Source of the DNA: Aldehydirespirator sp963662645
GTDB lineage: Bacteria > Actinomycetota > Acidimicrobiia > Acidimicrobiales > Aldehydirespiratoraceae
Reading direction: 5' to 3'
Assembly (NCBI GenBank): GCA_963662645.2
Contig: OY759762.1
Location: 2,480,001 to 2,544,000 of the forward strand
DNA: 64,000 nucleotides
This document shows, one piece after another, positions 17,072 to 24,554 of this stretch. Position numbers and translations under genes: made by a program. The notes below the pieces were generated by a model, which was given only the letters and a program-made list of their open reading frames with translations, was not told the DNA's origin and did not search any database. The first letter of the stretch is position 1. Every line of letters starts with the position of its first letter.

Positions 17072-18223
17072 ATGCTCATCAAGAACCACTGGTACGCCGT
17101 CGAGTTCGGGCACGAGGTGGGCGAGAGGCCGGCGCTGGCCCGGGTCCACGGCCACGACCTGGTGCTGTGGCGCAGCCCCAACGGCACCGTCAACGCCCAG
17201 TCCGATCTGTGCGTCCACCGGGGCGGCTCTCTCGCGGGCGGCGAGGTCGTCGGGGACTGCATCCAGTGCCCCTATCACGGATGGCGCTACGGCGCCGACG
17301 GCGCCTGCGCACAGATCCCGGCCAACCGAGCCGGCCTTCCCGTCCCCAAGAAGGCCCGCATCGACACCTATCCGTGCGTCGAGCGCTACGGGTACGTGTG
17401 GGTCTTCCTGGGGGACCTGCCGGCCGAGCAGCGGCCGCCGCTGCCCGAGCTGTACGGCCTCGAGCTGCACACCGAGGCCCGATCCGAGGGGTTCCGGGCC
17501 GTGCACGGCGAGTTCTTCTGGAACGCCAACTACGACCGCGTGCTGGAGAACGCGGTGGACATCGCCCACACCCCCTTCGTGCACGCCGGATCCTTCGGCA
17601 ACCGGGACGAGCCGGAGATCCAGGACTTCGACCTCGAGGAGATCCGCAACAACGGCCACCTGCTGTCGGTCAGCGCCACCGTCGATCTCAAGCCGCCCCT
17701 ACCGTCGGGGATATGGCGGCTCATCGCCAAGAAGGACCGCCCCCCTGTGCGCACCTCCACCGGCTTCTATCCCCCCAACGTGTCGCTCTTGATCGTGCGC
17801 CTGCCGATGGGCGACATGCGCCTGTTCACCGCAGCCGTGCCCCGCGACGAGCACACCACGGTTTCGAAGTTCTGCATGATGCGCTCTTTCTTCACCGGGG
17901 GGTGGGCCGACAGGGACTCCCACAAGCGGACTCTCAAGATCTTCCGGGAGGACCAGCCCACCGTCGAGGGCCAGCGACCCGAGCTGGTGCCCTTCGACCT
18001 GTCGGCGGAGCTCCACGTCAAGTCCGACTCGATCCAGCTCGCCTACCGCCGCTGGCGCCAGGAACAACTCGACAAGGGCTGGGGGCTGGCCACCCCGACC
18101 GACGAGGAGTCCAGGCGGGCCGCGGCTGTGATCCCATCGCCGGCCCGGGCCGACGAGCCGGAGATGGCCAGCGCCTGGGTGTTCCCCACCGTCGGATCGA
18201 CAGCCGCCGGAGCGGACGCATGA
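17072..18223 (+). CDS. Rieske non-heme iron oxygenase, candidate pheophorbide a oxygenase analogue
   Basis: A 383-residue Rieske oxygenase. The [2Fe-2S] ligands are C47-x-H49 and C66-x2-H69 (CPYHGWRY). The mononuclear iron site D163-x2-H166-x4-H171 (VDIAHTPFVH) follows. Length is short for pheophorbide a oxygenase (PAO) and no C-terminal CxxC motif or membrane anchor typical of PAO/TIC55 is seen, so it is not a simple orthologue; vanillate-demethylase-like monooxygenases are an alternative. Its place between two RCCR-like genes is what suggests macrocycle cleavage. A GAGGAGG ribosome-binding site precedes the ATG, 17 bp after the RCCR stop. No dedicated reductase gene is next to it. Confidence 0.8.
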   Translation: MLIKNHWYAVEFGHEVGERPALARVHGHDLVLWRSPNGTVNAQSDLCVHRGGSLAGGEVVGDCIQCPYHGWRYGADGACAQIPANRAGLPVPKKARIDTYPCVERYGYVWVFLGDLPAEQRPPLPELYGLELHTEARSEGFRAVHGEFFWNANYDRVLENAVDIAHTPFVHAGSFGNRDEPEIQDFDLEEIRNNGHLLSVSATVDLKPPLPSGIWRLIAKKDRPPVRTSTGFYPPNVSLLIVRLPMGDMRLFTAAVPRDEHTTVSKFCMMRSFFTGGWADRDSHKRTLKIFREDQPTVEGQRPELVPFDLSAELHVKSDSIQLAYRRWRQEQLDKGWGLATPTDEESRRAAAVIPSPARADEPEMASAWVFPTVGSTAAGADA

Positions 18224-18360
18224 GCCCGCCGACCGGTCGCCGGGCCGTCGGTTGTGACCGGAGCGGACGCATGAGCCTCTTGGCCGGTCGCCGGGCCGTT
18301 TGTTGTGACGGGGGCCGGGGCGTGAGCGCCGGGCTGTCTGTTGTGACCGGAGCGGACGCG
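18207..18360 (+). repeat. Tandem ~51-bp duplications of the stop/start junction
   Basis: The junction segment CCGGAGCGGACGCATGAGC, in which the Rieske stop TGA overlaps an ATG, starts at 18207 and recurs at 18258 and (with GTG) at 18347; a more diverged copy lies near 18309. Each copy carries a start-like ATG/GTG, but only the last leads into the second RCCR-like gene. Confidence 0.75.
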
Positions 18361-19076
18361 TGAGCCTGTCAGCCGAGTTGTGCCTGGGCACGGTGGAGGC
18401 CATCATGTCCCGGCTGGAGCTGGAGGAGACTGAGCACACTCCGCTGGTGTCCGCCATGGACGGCTCGACGGTGGGCGCCCACCGGGTGCTGTCCCGAGAC
18501 GGCATGGCCGCGCTGGTGTACGTGGGAATGACCGTCGAGGCCTTCGGGCTAGACAGCCACATGTGCTTCGCCTTCACTCCGCCGGCCAGCCCGGTGCCGC
18601 ACTTCACGGTGGACTCGGTGATGGCCGGGCCCCACTACGCCTTCCACCTGGACCTGATCCCCCGGCTCGACCCCGCGGCCAACCTCGCCTACATCGACCA
18701 CTGCTACGTGCCCCTCGACGAGGCCCACGGCCAGGCCGGCGAGATAGACGGGCTGACCCCCGCCCACCTGTCGCGGCGCCAATGGCAGCTCATGTCGGCG
18801 TGGATGCTGGCCCACCGGGCCGACCAGGACGGCTTCCGGGCGGTGTTCGGCACGGTCGCTGCCTACCGCGACCACTGGCTCGATCTGGTGGTCGGCGGCG
18901 TGCCCGACGGGGTGCTCGACGGCGCCACCGCCGAACAGCTGTCCGAGCGCGACGCCCGCCACCGAGCCGCCCTGTTCAACCCCGACGTCGACCCGGTGTG
19001 GGCCCAGGTGGACCGGCTGCTCGGCCCCGACGTGAGTGCCCGGATCCGCGAGAGCCTCAAGTCCGCAGCCCGCTGA
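18360..19076 (+). CDS. RCCR / ferredoxin-dependent bilin reductase-like protein
   Basis: A 238-residue protein that shares with the 16242 gene and with bilin reductases a central beta-sheet pattern (VDSVMAGPHYAFHLDLIPRLDP, then a YIDHCYVPL strand) and the same C-terminal helices (YRDHWLDLV, then DRLLGPDVSARIRESL). I read it as a diverged paralogue in the RCCR/FDBR superfamily, whose members reduce linear tetrapyrroles with ferredoxin. It may catalyse a second reduction or be a partner subunit. Start GTG 18360 is the last of several duplicated start-like codons upstream. Confidence 0.55.
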   Translation: MSLSAELCLGTVEAIMSRLELEETEHTPLVSAMDGSTVGAHRVLSRDGMAALVYVGMTVEAFGLDSHMCFAFTPPASPVPHFTVDSVMAGPHYAFHLDLIPRLDPAANLAYIDHCYVPLDEAHGQAGEIDGLTPAHLSRRQWQLMSAWMLAHRADQDGFRAVFGTVAAYRDHWLDLVVGGVPDGVLDGATAEQLSERDARHRAALFNPDVDPVWAQVDRLLGPDVSARIRESLKSAAR

Positions 19077-19114
19077 CCGCCGAACCGGCGGCGGCATTCC
19101 ACCAGGGAGACAGC

Positions 19115-20056
19115 ATGACCGAGACCGAAGCCTCCGAGTGGCAGCAGCGCATCACCGGGGAGTGGTACGGCCTGCCTTCGGTGTTCGACGCCGACGGCAA
19201 CCACACCGGCTTCAACAAGGTCAGCCGGGCCAGCGTGTTCGCCGACGGCAAGGTCACCTACTGGATGCAGTGCAACTTCATGAACACCGGCCCGCTGCGC
19301 AACCGCTTCGAGATCAAGGACTTCGAGTTCGGGGTGGACGATCAGGGCGACAACCGGATCTACCAGGGCCCCGACTTCTACGGCGCCGGCCACCCGTACG
19401 GGTCGCTGGTGGACTCGCACTACTACGCGCCGGGCTGGCGGGCCGACCTCAACACCATGAACCAGATCCTGGCCGACGGCGTGACCCAGGTGTACTCGTC
19501 GCTGCTGTACGAGGGTCCCACCATCTTCTCCGTGTTCAACGGGGTGTACCTCAACGCCCACGACTACGACACCAACCCCGAGACCAAGGCCCGCATCGAC
19601 GCCCACCTGGAGGGCGAGCGGGAGATGGCCGCCTGGCCCCACACCCTGCCCGACCGCAGAGGCGGCCAGTGGGCCGGCGCCTGCGAGGTGTTCGGGGCCG
19701 ACCAGCAGCACCGGGGCCGCGTCGACGTCCACATCCGCCACGACCCCATCGACCTGGTGCGGGCCACCCAGCAGTGGGAGATGTCCGGTGTGATCGACCG
19801 GTCGTCCGCCTACGTGCGCACCCGGTCCAACGGCAACCGCCACACCTACGACGGCCCCGACCTGTGGGGCAACGCCCTGGCCTACGGCCGGGCCCTGTAC
19901 ACCAGCCAGCACCACGCCAGCGAGGCGTTCAAGGTCAAGGGCCGCGAGTTCATCATCGACCGCGACTACACCCTCGCAGCAGTCTGGAAGCTGTACACCG
20001 GCGACCGCATGACCGACATAGTCTTCGGCGCCCTCACCTGGTCGCCCGACCCCTAG
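19115..20056 (+). CDS. Lipocalin-like double-domain protein (DUF3598/CpcT-like fold suspected)
   Basis: A 313-residue protein with two similar halves. Each half begins with a W-x-G motif (ITGEWYGLPSVFDADGN at about 10 and GQWAGACEVFGADQQH at about 188) and continues with alternating beta strands, including IYQGPDFYGAG and HTYDGPDLWGN. This layout resembles lipocalin-like barrels of the DUF3598/CpcT group, some of which bind or attach bilins. No signal peptide is seen, so it should act in the cytoplasm. A GGGAGA ribosome-binding site precedes the ATG. It closes the RCCR-Rieske operon. Tetrapyrrole binding is an inference from context and fold guess. Confidence 0.5.
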   Translation: MTETEASEWQQRITGEWYGLPSVFDADGNHTGFNKVSRASVFADGKVTYWMQCNFMNTGPLRNRFEIKDFEFGVDDQGDNRIYQGPDFYGAGHPYGSLVDSHYYAPGWRADLNTMNQILADGVTQVYSSLLYEGPTIFSVFNGVYLNAHDYDTNPETKARIDAHLEGEREMAAWPHTLPDRRGGQWAGACEVFGADQQHRGRVDVHIRHDPIDLVRATQQWEMSGVIDRSSAYVRTRSNGNRHTYDGPDLWGNALAYGRALYTSQHHASEAFKVKGREFIIDRDYTLAAVWKLYTGDRMTDIVFGALTWSPDP

Positions 20057-20136
20057 AGCCCGAGCAAGTTGGCGGGCGCGAACAGCCTGGAGCCGTCCAG
20101 GTACAAGTACGCATAGTTCGTAACTGAATCAGGCGT

Positions 20137-20181
20137 TGTCGATGATGGTCACACCGACCGTTCAGCCCACCGTCATCGACA
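20137..20181. terminator. 13-bp-stem hairpin between convergent genes
   Basis: Arms 20137-20149 and 20169-20181 match at 12 of 13 positions with a 19-nt loop. It lies between the converging ends of two lipocalin-like genes and overlaps the last codons of the minus one. Likely a bidirectional terminator. Confidence 0.45.
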
Positions 20182-20833
20182 CAGAACGGCCGTGCTCACC
20201 GGTGTCCTCGATCATCTCGAACCCGGAGCCTGAGAGCGGGTCGCTCATCGCCCATAGCCGACGGTGGCGCCGCGCCGACGGCTGGTCGGACGCCACCAGC
20301 AGTGGTCCGACGATGCGGCGCAAGGGCCAGTGGCCCTCCACCTCGGGGACCGGCGCAGACAGGTCGAGGCGGGGTTCGACTCCGGCGGATTCGGGGACGG
20401 CCACCCCCACGATGTCGGCCACTGACCTCCCGGCCAGTGAGAAGAAGCCGCCGGTGAGCTGGCGGTCGGGGGCCACCAGCACGCTGTAGGACTCGAACTC
20501 GTAACCGAACCGGGGCCATGCGCCCCGGCCGGTCATGGCCCCGGGGCTCCACTCGGTGCCGGCACCCACGACGTCGGGGCCGAGATAGCGGCGCTCGGCA
20601 CCGTCGATCTCCATGTCGAACACCCAATTTCCGGCGAACCCGGCCATGGGGTGGCCGTCCAACTCGGGCGACGGCTCGCAGTGCTGGGCTACCCGGAACC
20701 GGTCCCTGCCGGCCTGCTCGACCTGGCGACGCTGGGCCACCGAGCCCCGGTAGGTGCCGTCGGGGTCGTAGACGTGCTCGGTGACCAGCCACGCGCCGGA
20801 GAATGGATCTCGGCCTGGGCCCGCCCCACTCAT
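20162..20833 (-). CDS. Lipocalin-like protein, single/extended domain
   Basis: A 223-residue protein related in pattern to the 19115 and 20830 products: FSGAWLVTEHVYDPDGTYRG at the N-terminus, then ERRYLGPDVVGAGTEW, equivalent to IYQGPDFYGAG in the 19115 protein. No signal peptide. ATG overlaps the upstream stop by 4 bp, so it is coupled to the 20830 gene and is the last gene of a four-gene minus operon starting at 23169. Function unknown; ligand carrier or lyase-like role suspected from the cluster. Confidence 0.5.
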   Translation of the reverse strand: MSGAGPGRDPFSGAWLVTEHVYDPDGTYRGSVAQRRQVEQAGRDRFRVAQHCEPSPELDGHPMAGFAGNWVFDMEIDGAERRYLGPDVVGAGTEWSPGAMTGRGAWPRFGYEFESYSVLVAPDRQLTGGFFSLAGRSVADIVGVAVPESAGVEPRLDLSAPVPEVEGHWPLRRIVGPLLVASDQPSARRHRRLWAMSDPLSGSGFEMIEDTGEHGRSVSMTVG

Positions 20834-21756
20834 GGCGGGTCGAAGGCCAGGGTCCCGTAGAGCGCGCCGAGCCGCTCTTCACCCCGATACCAGATGTGCA
20901 GGACCGCCTTGGTAGAGCCGTCCAGCGAAGCGACCTCGCGGTGCCACACCCGGCATCCGGCCGTGTCGTGGTGGAAGTGCCCGCTCAAGCCCCGGCCGCC
21001 GCTGAGGGCCGCGCTGCCGACCACATCTCCGGCCGGGGTCCATGCCGTCCAGCCGTCGGACTCCAGCGTGAACGACGCATCCGGGGCGAAACCGAGCCCC
21101 GACAGTTCCACCGTCAGTGCTTCGCTCGCCTGCTCGGCGGGGTCGTCTCCGGTTGTGGCGGCTGTCTCGAGGAAGTCGACGGTGCCGGACGGCTGCAGGT
21201 CGGGGCCGAGGCGGTGCAGTCGGCCGGACCATCGGCCGGGTCGCAGCAGCAGGAGCTGTCCCCGGCCCGCCGTCGGGTCACTGCGCACTTCCGCCGCTTC
21301 TATCGACTTCACCGGTACCGACGGGGCATCCGAGGCGAGGACCTGGCGCTGGTACTCGCCCACGACCGTCCAGCGGAGTTGGTCGCCCCGGCTGAGCAGA
21401 GCCAGCGACAGTTGGTGGTTGCCGCCGGGCAGCACCATCAGGAAGAACCGCTGCGAGAGGCCCAGGCTCGGCCAGTAGTTGTGGGCGGCCACCAGGCCGT
21501 CTCCCAGGACTTCGGCGAAGCCGACGTTCAGGGGCCCCTCGTAGGTGCGATGCGTGCCGTGGTCGGCGATGGTGTATGTGCCCGACAGCGAGAACGGTCC
21601 CTCGAAGCTCACATCCACCGTGACGCGGCCGGCGCCGTCGTCGGCTCGCACCGTGCGGGTGTCGCGGCCCATGCCGGCGAAGCGGCCGTCGCCGTCGTAT
21701 ACCTCGGCCGCTCCGATCCACTCGCCGACACCCTGGGAGAAGGAGCCTCCGCTCAC
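20830..21756 (-). CDS. Lipocalin-like double-domain protein
   Basis: A 308-residue protein from the GTG at 21756 with two W-x-G domain starts (VGEWIGAAEVYDGDG at about 9; GRWSGRLHRLG at about 160) and HRTYEGPLNVG in domain 1, as in the other members. The GTG is chosen because reading further upstream runs through the 73-bp tandem repeat, which is not protein-like. The upstream repeat has separated this start from its original position overlapping the DUF3891 stop. Confidence 0.5.
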   Translation of the reverse strand: MSGGSFSQGVGEWIGAAEVYDGDGRFAGMGRDTRTVRADDGAGRVTVDVSFEGPFSLSGTYTIADHGTHRTYEGPLNVGFAEVLGDGLVAAHNYWPSLGLSQRFFLMVLPGGNHQLSLALLSRGDQLRWTVVGEYQRQVLASDAPSVPVKSIEAAEVRSDPTAGRGQLLLLRPGRWSGRLHRLGPDLQPSGTVDFLETAATTGDDPAEQASEALTVELSGLGFAPDASFTLESDGWTAWTPAGDVVGSAALSGGRGLSGHFHHDTAGCRVWHREVASLDGSTKAVLHIWYRGEERLGALYGTLAFDPP

Positions 21757-21915
21757 GTCCGCACTACGTCCCCAAGACTGCGGGGCGCGGCGCAGGCCGC
21801 GGGTCCTGGGAGAAGGAGCCTCCGCTCGCGCCCGTACTGCGTCCCCAAGACTGCGGGGCACGGCGCAGGCCGCGAGTCCTCGGAGAGGGAGCCTCCACTC
21901 ACGCCCGTACTAGGC
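21732..21915 (-). repeat. 73-bp tandem repeat (2.5 copies) at a gene junction
   Basis: Copies start at 21732, 21805 and 21878 (last partial). The third copy contains the DUF3891 stop overlapping a GTG (GTGA); the first copy contains the functional GTG of the next gene. The unit contains TCCCCAAGACTGCGGGGC. The period is not a multiple of three, so GTGs in the other copies are out of frame. Confidence 0.85.
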
Positions 21916-22717
21916 GCACCGTCTGGGTGTCCACTGGCGTGGCCGCCAGCAGGGCGCCGAGGTCTGTGCCCGGCGGCTGGGGCGCCAGGTACCGGCCCTC
22001 GGTGGCTACTTCGAGCCCATCGGCGGCGAACGGGTACGGATCGACCTCGTACACCGCGCCGAAACGCTCGGCCACCGCGATGGTCATGTCGTCCCCCACT
22101 GCCCGGGGCACGTTGTGGAACTCCGCGGCGCCCCGCTCGCCCTCCGGCGCCATGTGGAAGTACAGCGACAGCGTGTCGAAGAACTGGAGCTGCTTGTAGG
22201 CGTTGAAGATGACGTCCTCATCGGCGAGGCCGTCGTCGTCGTCGGCCAGGTCCTGCTTCAGCCGCGATTGGCGGATCTCCTCGGCCCCCAGCATGGCGTC
22301 CACTTCGGGGCGCATGTCGTCACCGATGAGGTCCAGGAAGATCTTGTCGCTGAGCCCGTACCGGCCGCAGTACAGCCCGTAGGTGTGCATCGACGAGATG
22401 ATGCCGCTGAAGGGATGGTGGGCCTCGTTGAATTGCGGCGACCCCGCCGATGTCTCCACGATCTGGGCCAGCGGCGTGGCCGTCAGGTTGTAGGGGAGCC
22501 CTGTGTCGGGGTTCTGGGGGGCGCGGGCGTCAAGGTCGGCCCAGCCCGCATCGTGGTGGTCGACGATGTACTGCATGGGCTCGGCCGGCTCCAGACCGGC
22601 GAACTCCTGGTTGCCGAAGTTGGCCGCCAGCGAGCCGGCGAAGGCGGTGTGCTGGTGCATGGCGATCACGAAGTGCGGGGCGTCGGCGGCTCCGCCGGCA
22701 GGCGGCTGGACGATCAT
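21899..22717 (-). CDS. DUF3891-family protein
   Basis: A 272-residue soluble protein with the features of DUF3891: an early HFVIAMHQHTAFAGSLA segment and DHHDAGWADLD, followed by a conserved helical C-terminal part. The paired His/Asp residues suggest a metal-dependent HD-like active site, but no activity is known to me. Start ATG at 22717 overlaps the previous stop (ATGA). It is embedded among lipocalin-like genes, so it probably works with them on the same ligand. Confidence 0.6.
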   Translation of the reverse strand: MIVQPPAGGAADAPHFVIAMHQHTAFAGSLAANFGNQEFAGLEPAEPMQYIVDHHDAGWADLDARAPQNPDTGLPYNLTATPLAQIVETSAGSPQFNEAHHPFSGIISSMHTYGLYCGRYGLSDKIFLDLIGDDMRPEVDAMLGAEEIRQSRLKQDLADDDDGLADEDVIFNAYKQLQFFDTLSLYFHMAPEGERGAAEFHNVPRAVGDDMTIAVAERFGAVYEVDPYPFAADGLEVATEGRYLAPQPPGTDLGALLAATPVDTQTVRLVRA

Positions 22718-23169
22718 GGCCGCTGCACCCGGGCGAAGTCCTGGATCTGGAACAGGCTGGTCTTGCCGTCGCGCACTTTGTGGGTGATGATCCGGCGGGT
22801 GTCCGGATCCAGGAAGTAGTGGTTGTTGTAGACGATGTTGCTGCTCACCCGGCTGTCGATGGTGAACACGTAGTTGTAGGGGGTCAGCTCGGTGCCCTCG
22901 AGGCTGAGTTGGTCGCTCTCGGCAAAGCAGCGCTTGCCGTCCACCCCGATCGGGGTGTCGAAGACCGTCTCGCCCACGCCGTAAAGGTTCTCGAAGTGCT
23001 CGTGGAGATGCCAGGTCTGGTCGTCTAGCCAGTACACGTCCATATGCACCGCGCTCGACTCCAGGAAGTCGCCGCCGGGAGTGAAGCTCTTGCACAGCCC
23101 CTCCCAGCGGCCCATGAAGCACTGGTACGGCCGGGGCGAGGGCTCCCCGTAGTTCTTCGGTTGGCTCAT
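22714..23169 (-). CDS. Lipocalin-like single-domain protein (DUF3598-like)
   Basis: A 151-residue protein with the DUF3598-type opening MGRWEGLCKSFTPGGDF at about residue 20 and alternating beta strands up to the C-terminus. ATG 23169 (MSQPKNYG) is chosen over a longer start at 23193. First gene of a minus operon (23169 to 20162). An operator copy lies 33 bp upstream of the ATG. Probably a cytoplasmic small-molecule binding barrel; CpcT/CpcS-type bilin handling is one possibility. Confidence 0.55.
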   Translation of the reverse strand: MSQPKNYGEPSPRPYQCFMGRWEGLCKSFTPGGDFLESSAVHMDVYWLDDQTWHLHEHFENLYGVGETVFDTPIGVDGKRCFAESDQLSLEGTELTPYNYVFTIDSRVSSNIVYNNHYFLDPDTRRIITHKVRDGKTSLFQIQDFARVQRP

Positions 23170-23201
23170 GCCCCGCATAGTAGGACGTAGCATCTGGTTG
23201 T

Positions 23202-23226
23202 GAAACTGCGTTCCTCTCAGCGGAAC
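23202..23226. promoter_or_regulatory. IclR-type operator, copy 3
   Basis: GAAAC (23202-23206), GTTCC (23210-23214), GGAAC (23222-23226) with 3- and 7-bp spacers. It lies in the divergent gap between the lipocalin-like operon (minus) and the chlorophyllase-like gene (plus). Confidence 0.7.
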
Positions 23227-23230
23227 CCCT

Positions 23231-23272
23231 GTGGCCCGAGCGGCCCGTGAGCGAAGCGAACAAGAGCGGGAG
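23231..23272. repeat. 42-bp dispersed repeat, copy B
   Basis: Matches 13395-13436 with one mismatch. Begins 5 bp after operator copy 3, within the leader of the chlorophyllase-like gene. Confidence 0.75.
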
Positions 23273-23336
23273 CGACAACGATGCGACGCGACAGACTCGC
23301 ACCCTCCGGCGATCGCTCTGAGTCCGAGGCCAGCCG

Positions 23337-24401
23337 GTGATTGTTCGAGGGTGGCACTTCTCCTTCGAGCTCGGCGGCCACGTTGCGCTGGGCACGCTGT
23401 ACTACCCGGGCGACCACCGGCGGCTGGAGGAGGCCCGCCTAACTGGGCAGGTACCCCCGGTGGCGGCCGGGCAGCCGTGGCCTCTGGTGGTCATGATGCC
23501 GGGCATCAACGTGGTCCCCGACGGCTACCGCTGGCTGGCCCACCGGCTGGTGCCCGAGGGCCTGTGCGTGGTGACCTACGCCGCCATCGGGTCGCTCGGG
23601 CCCGCGGGCCGGGGCATCACGCCCGGCCTCGACCTGGAAGCTCTGGTCCCGGCCAACCTCGGCACACGCCCGGCGGCCACCGCGCTCGGGCCGCTTCTCG
23701 ACCGACTGGCCGGCCTCTCCGAGGCCGACGGCGCGCCGCCGGCGGGCATGTTGGACCTCGACCGGGTGGTGGTGGGCGGTCACTCCGCCGGGGGAACCGT
23801 CGCGCTGCACAGCAGCGACCCCGGCTGGGTGCGGGGCCTGCGGGCCGTGTTCACCTACGGTGCCCACACAATGACCGCGACCGCTCTGGGACACGGCGAG
23901 GCCGCGGTGGTGGCCATCCCGGCCGAGGTGCCGGTGATGCTGATCGCGGGCAGTGACGATGGCGTCATCGCGGCTAGTCGAGACCGGTACCACCGCGATG
24001 GCGCGACGCCCGGCGGTGGTGGGGGCCAGGACGGCGATGGGGGCCAGGACGGTCATGGGGGCCACGGCGGTGGTGGGGGTCACGGCGGCCATGCGGACCA
24101 CGGAGGCGATGGGGCGCACGACCCGGTACGGCGCACGTTCCAGGAAGCCATTGGGCACGGGCGGGGGGACTCGTGGCTGGTCGAGCTGTCCGGCGCCGGA
24201 CACTTCGCTGTCTGCCATCCGGTGGACACCACCAGCGGCCGCGCCTTCCTGGAGCTCAACCCGGCCGCCGACCCAGCGGTGCGAGATCTGCTGGGAGACC
24301 TGATCTCCGCGTTCGTCGCGGCCAGCGTGGGGTCGGCGGGCGGTACCGGGCTGGAGGAGCTGGTCAGCCACGATTTGGTGGCCCACTGGGGTCGACGGTG
24401 A
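23337..24401 (+). CDS. Chlorophyllase-like alpha/beta hydrolase
   Basis: A 354-residue alpha/beta hydrolase. The LVVMMPGINVVPDGYRWLAH opening, oxyanion region and nucleophile elbow GGHSAGG (S150) resemble the chlorophyllase/dienelactone-hydrolase branch; plant chlorophyllases have GHSRGG. The rest of the triad is probably D207 or D208 (AGSDDG) and H289 (GAGHFAV). Chlorophyllase removes phytol from chlorophyll. A Gly/His/Asp-rich repeat (about 221-262) is inserted between the Asp and His strands, where the family has a short loop; it could bind metal or be a neutral expansion. Starts at GTG 23337. No signal peptide, so cytoplasmic. The specific ester substrate is inferred from context. Confidence 0.62.
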   Translation: MIVRGWHFSFELGGHVALGTLYYPGDHRRLEEARLTGQVPPVAAGQPWPLVVMMPGINVVPDGYRWLAHRLVPEGLCVVTYAAIGSLGPAGRGITPGLDLEALVPANLGTRPAATALGPLLDRLAGLSEADGAPPAGMLDLDRVVVGGHSAGGTVALHSSDPGWVRGLRAVFTYGAHTMTATALGHGEAAVVAIPAEVPVMLIAGSDDGVIAASRDRYHRDGATPGGGGGQDGDGGQDGHGGHGGGGGHGGHADHGGDGAHDPVRRTFQEAIGHGRGDSWLVELSGAGHFAVCHPVDTTSGRAFLELNPAADPAVRDLLGDLISAFVAASVGSAGGTGLEELVSHDLVAHWGRR

Positions 24402-24527
24402 TGGGCTGTCCAGCGAGAGCGCCCGCGAATGGGTCGCCGGGATTTCTCGGTGCGAAAATGGGTATAGAGCACCCATTTTGCTACCGAGATTTCTGGGTGC
24501 TGCTCGCGAGGGTGTGAGGACAGCCCA
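24402..24527. mobile_element. MITE-like element with hairpin core
   Basis: A 126-bp segment bounded by the perfect 10-bp inverted repeat TGGGCTGTCC (24402-24411) / GGACAGCCCA (24518-24527). Its centre is an 18-bp near-perfect stem (24446-24463 with 24471-24488, loop of 7) containing AAAATGGGT. It lies between two plus-strand genes and could terminate the chlorophyllase-like transcript. No transposase is nearby. A related right half occurs near 62.18-62.22 kb. Confidence 0.5.
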
Positions 24528-24554
24528 CTAGAGGCCGAGCGGTAGGGAGCCGAC

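Noticed and set aside
17072..18223. Direct annotation as pheophorbide a oxygenase
   Set aside because: The C-terminal CxxC and membrane anchor of PAO are missing, so only an analogous role is proposed.
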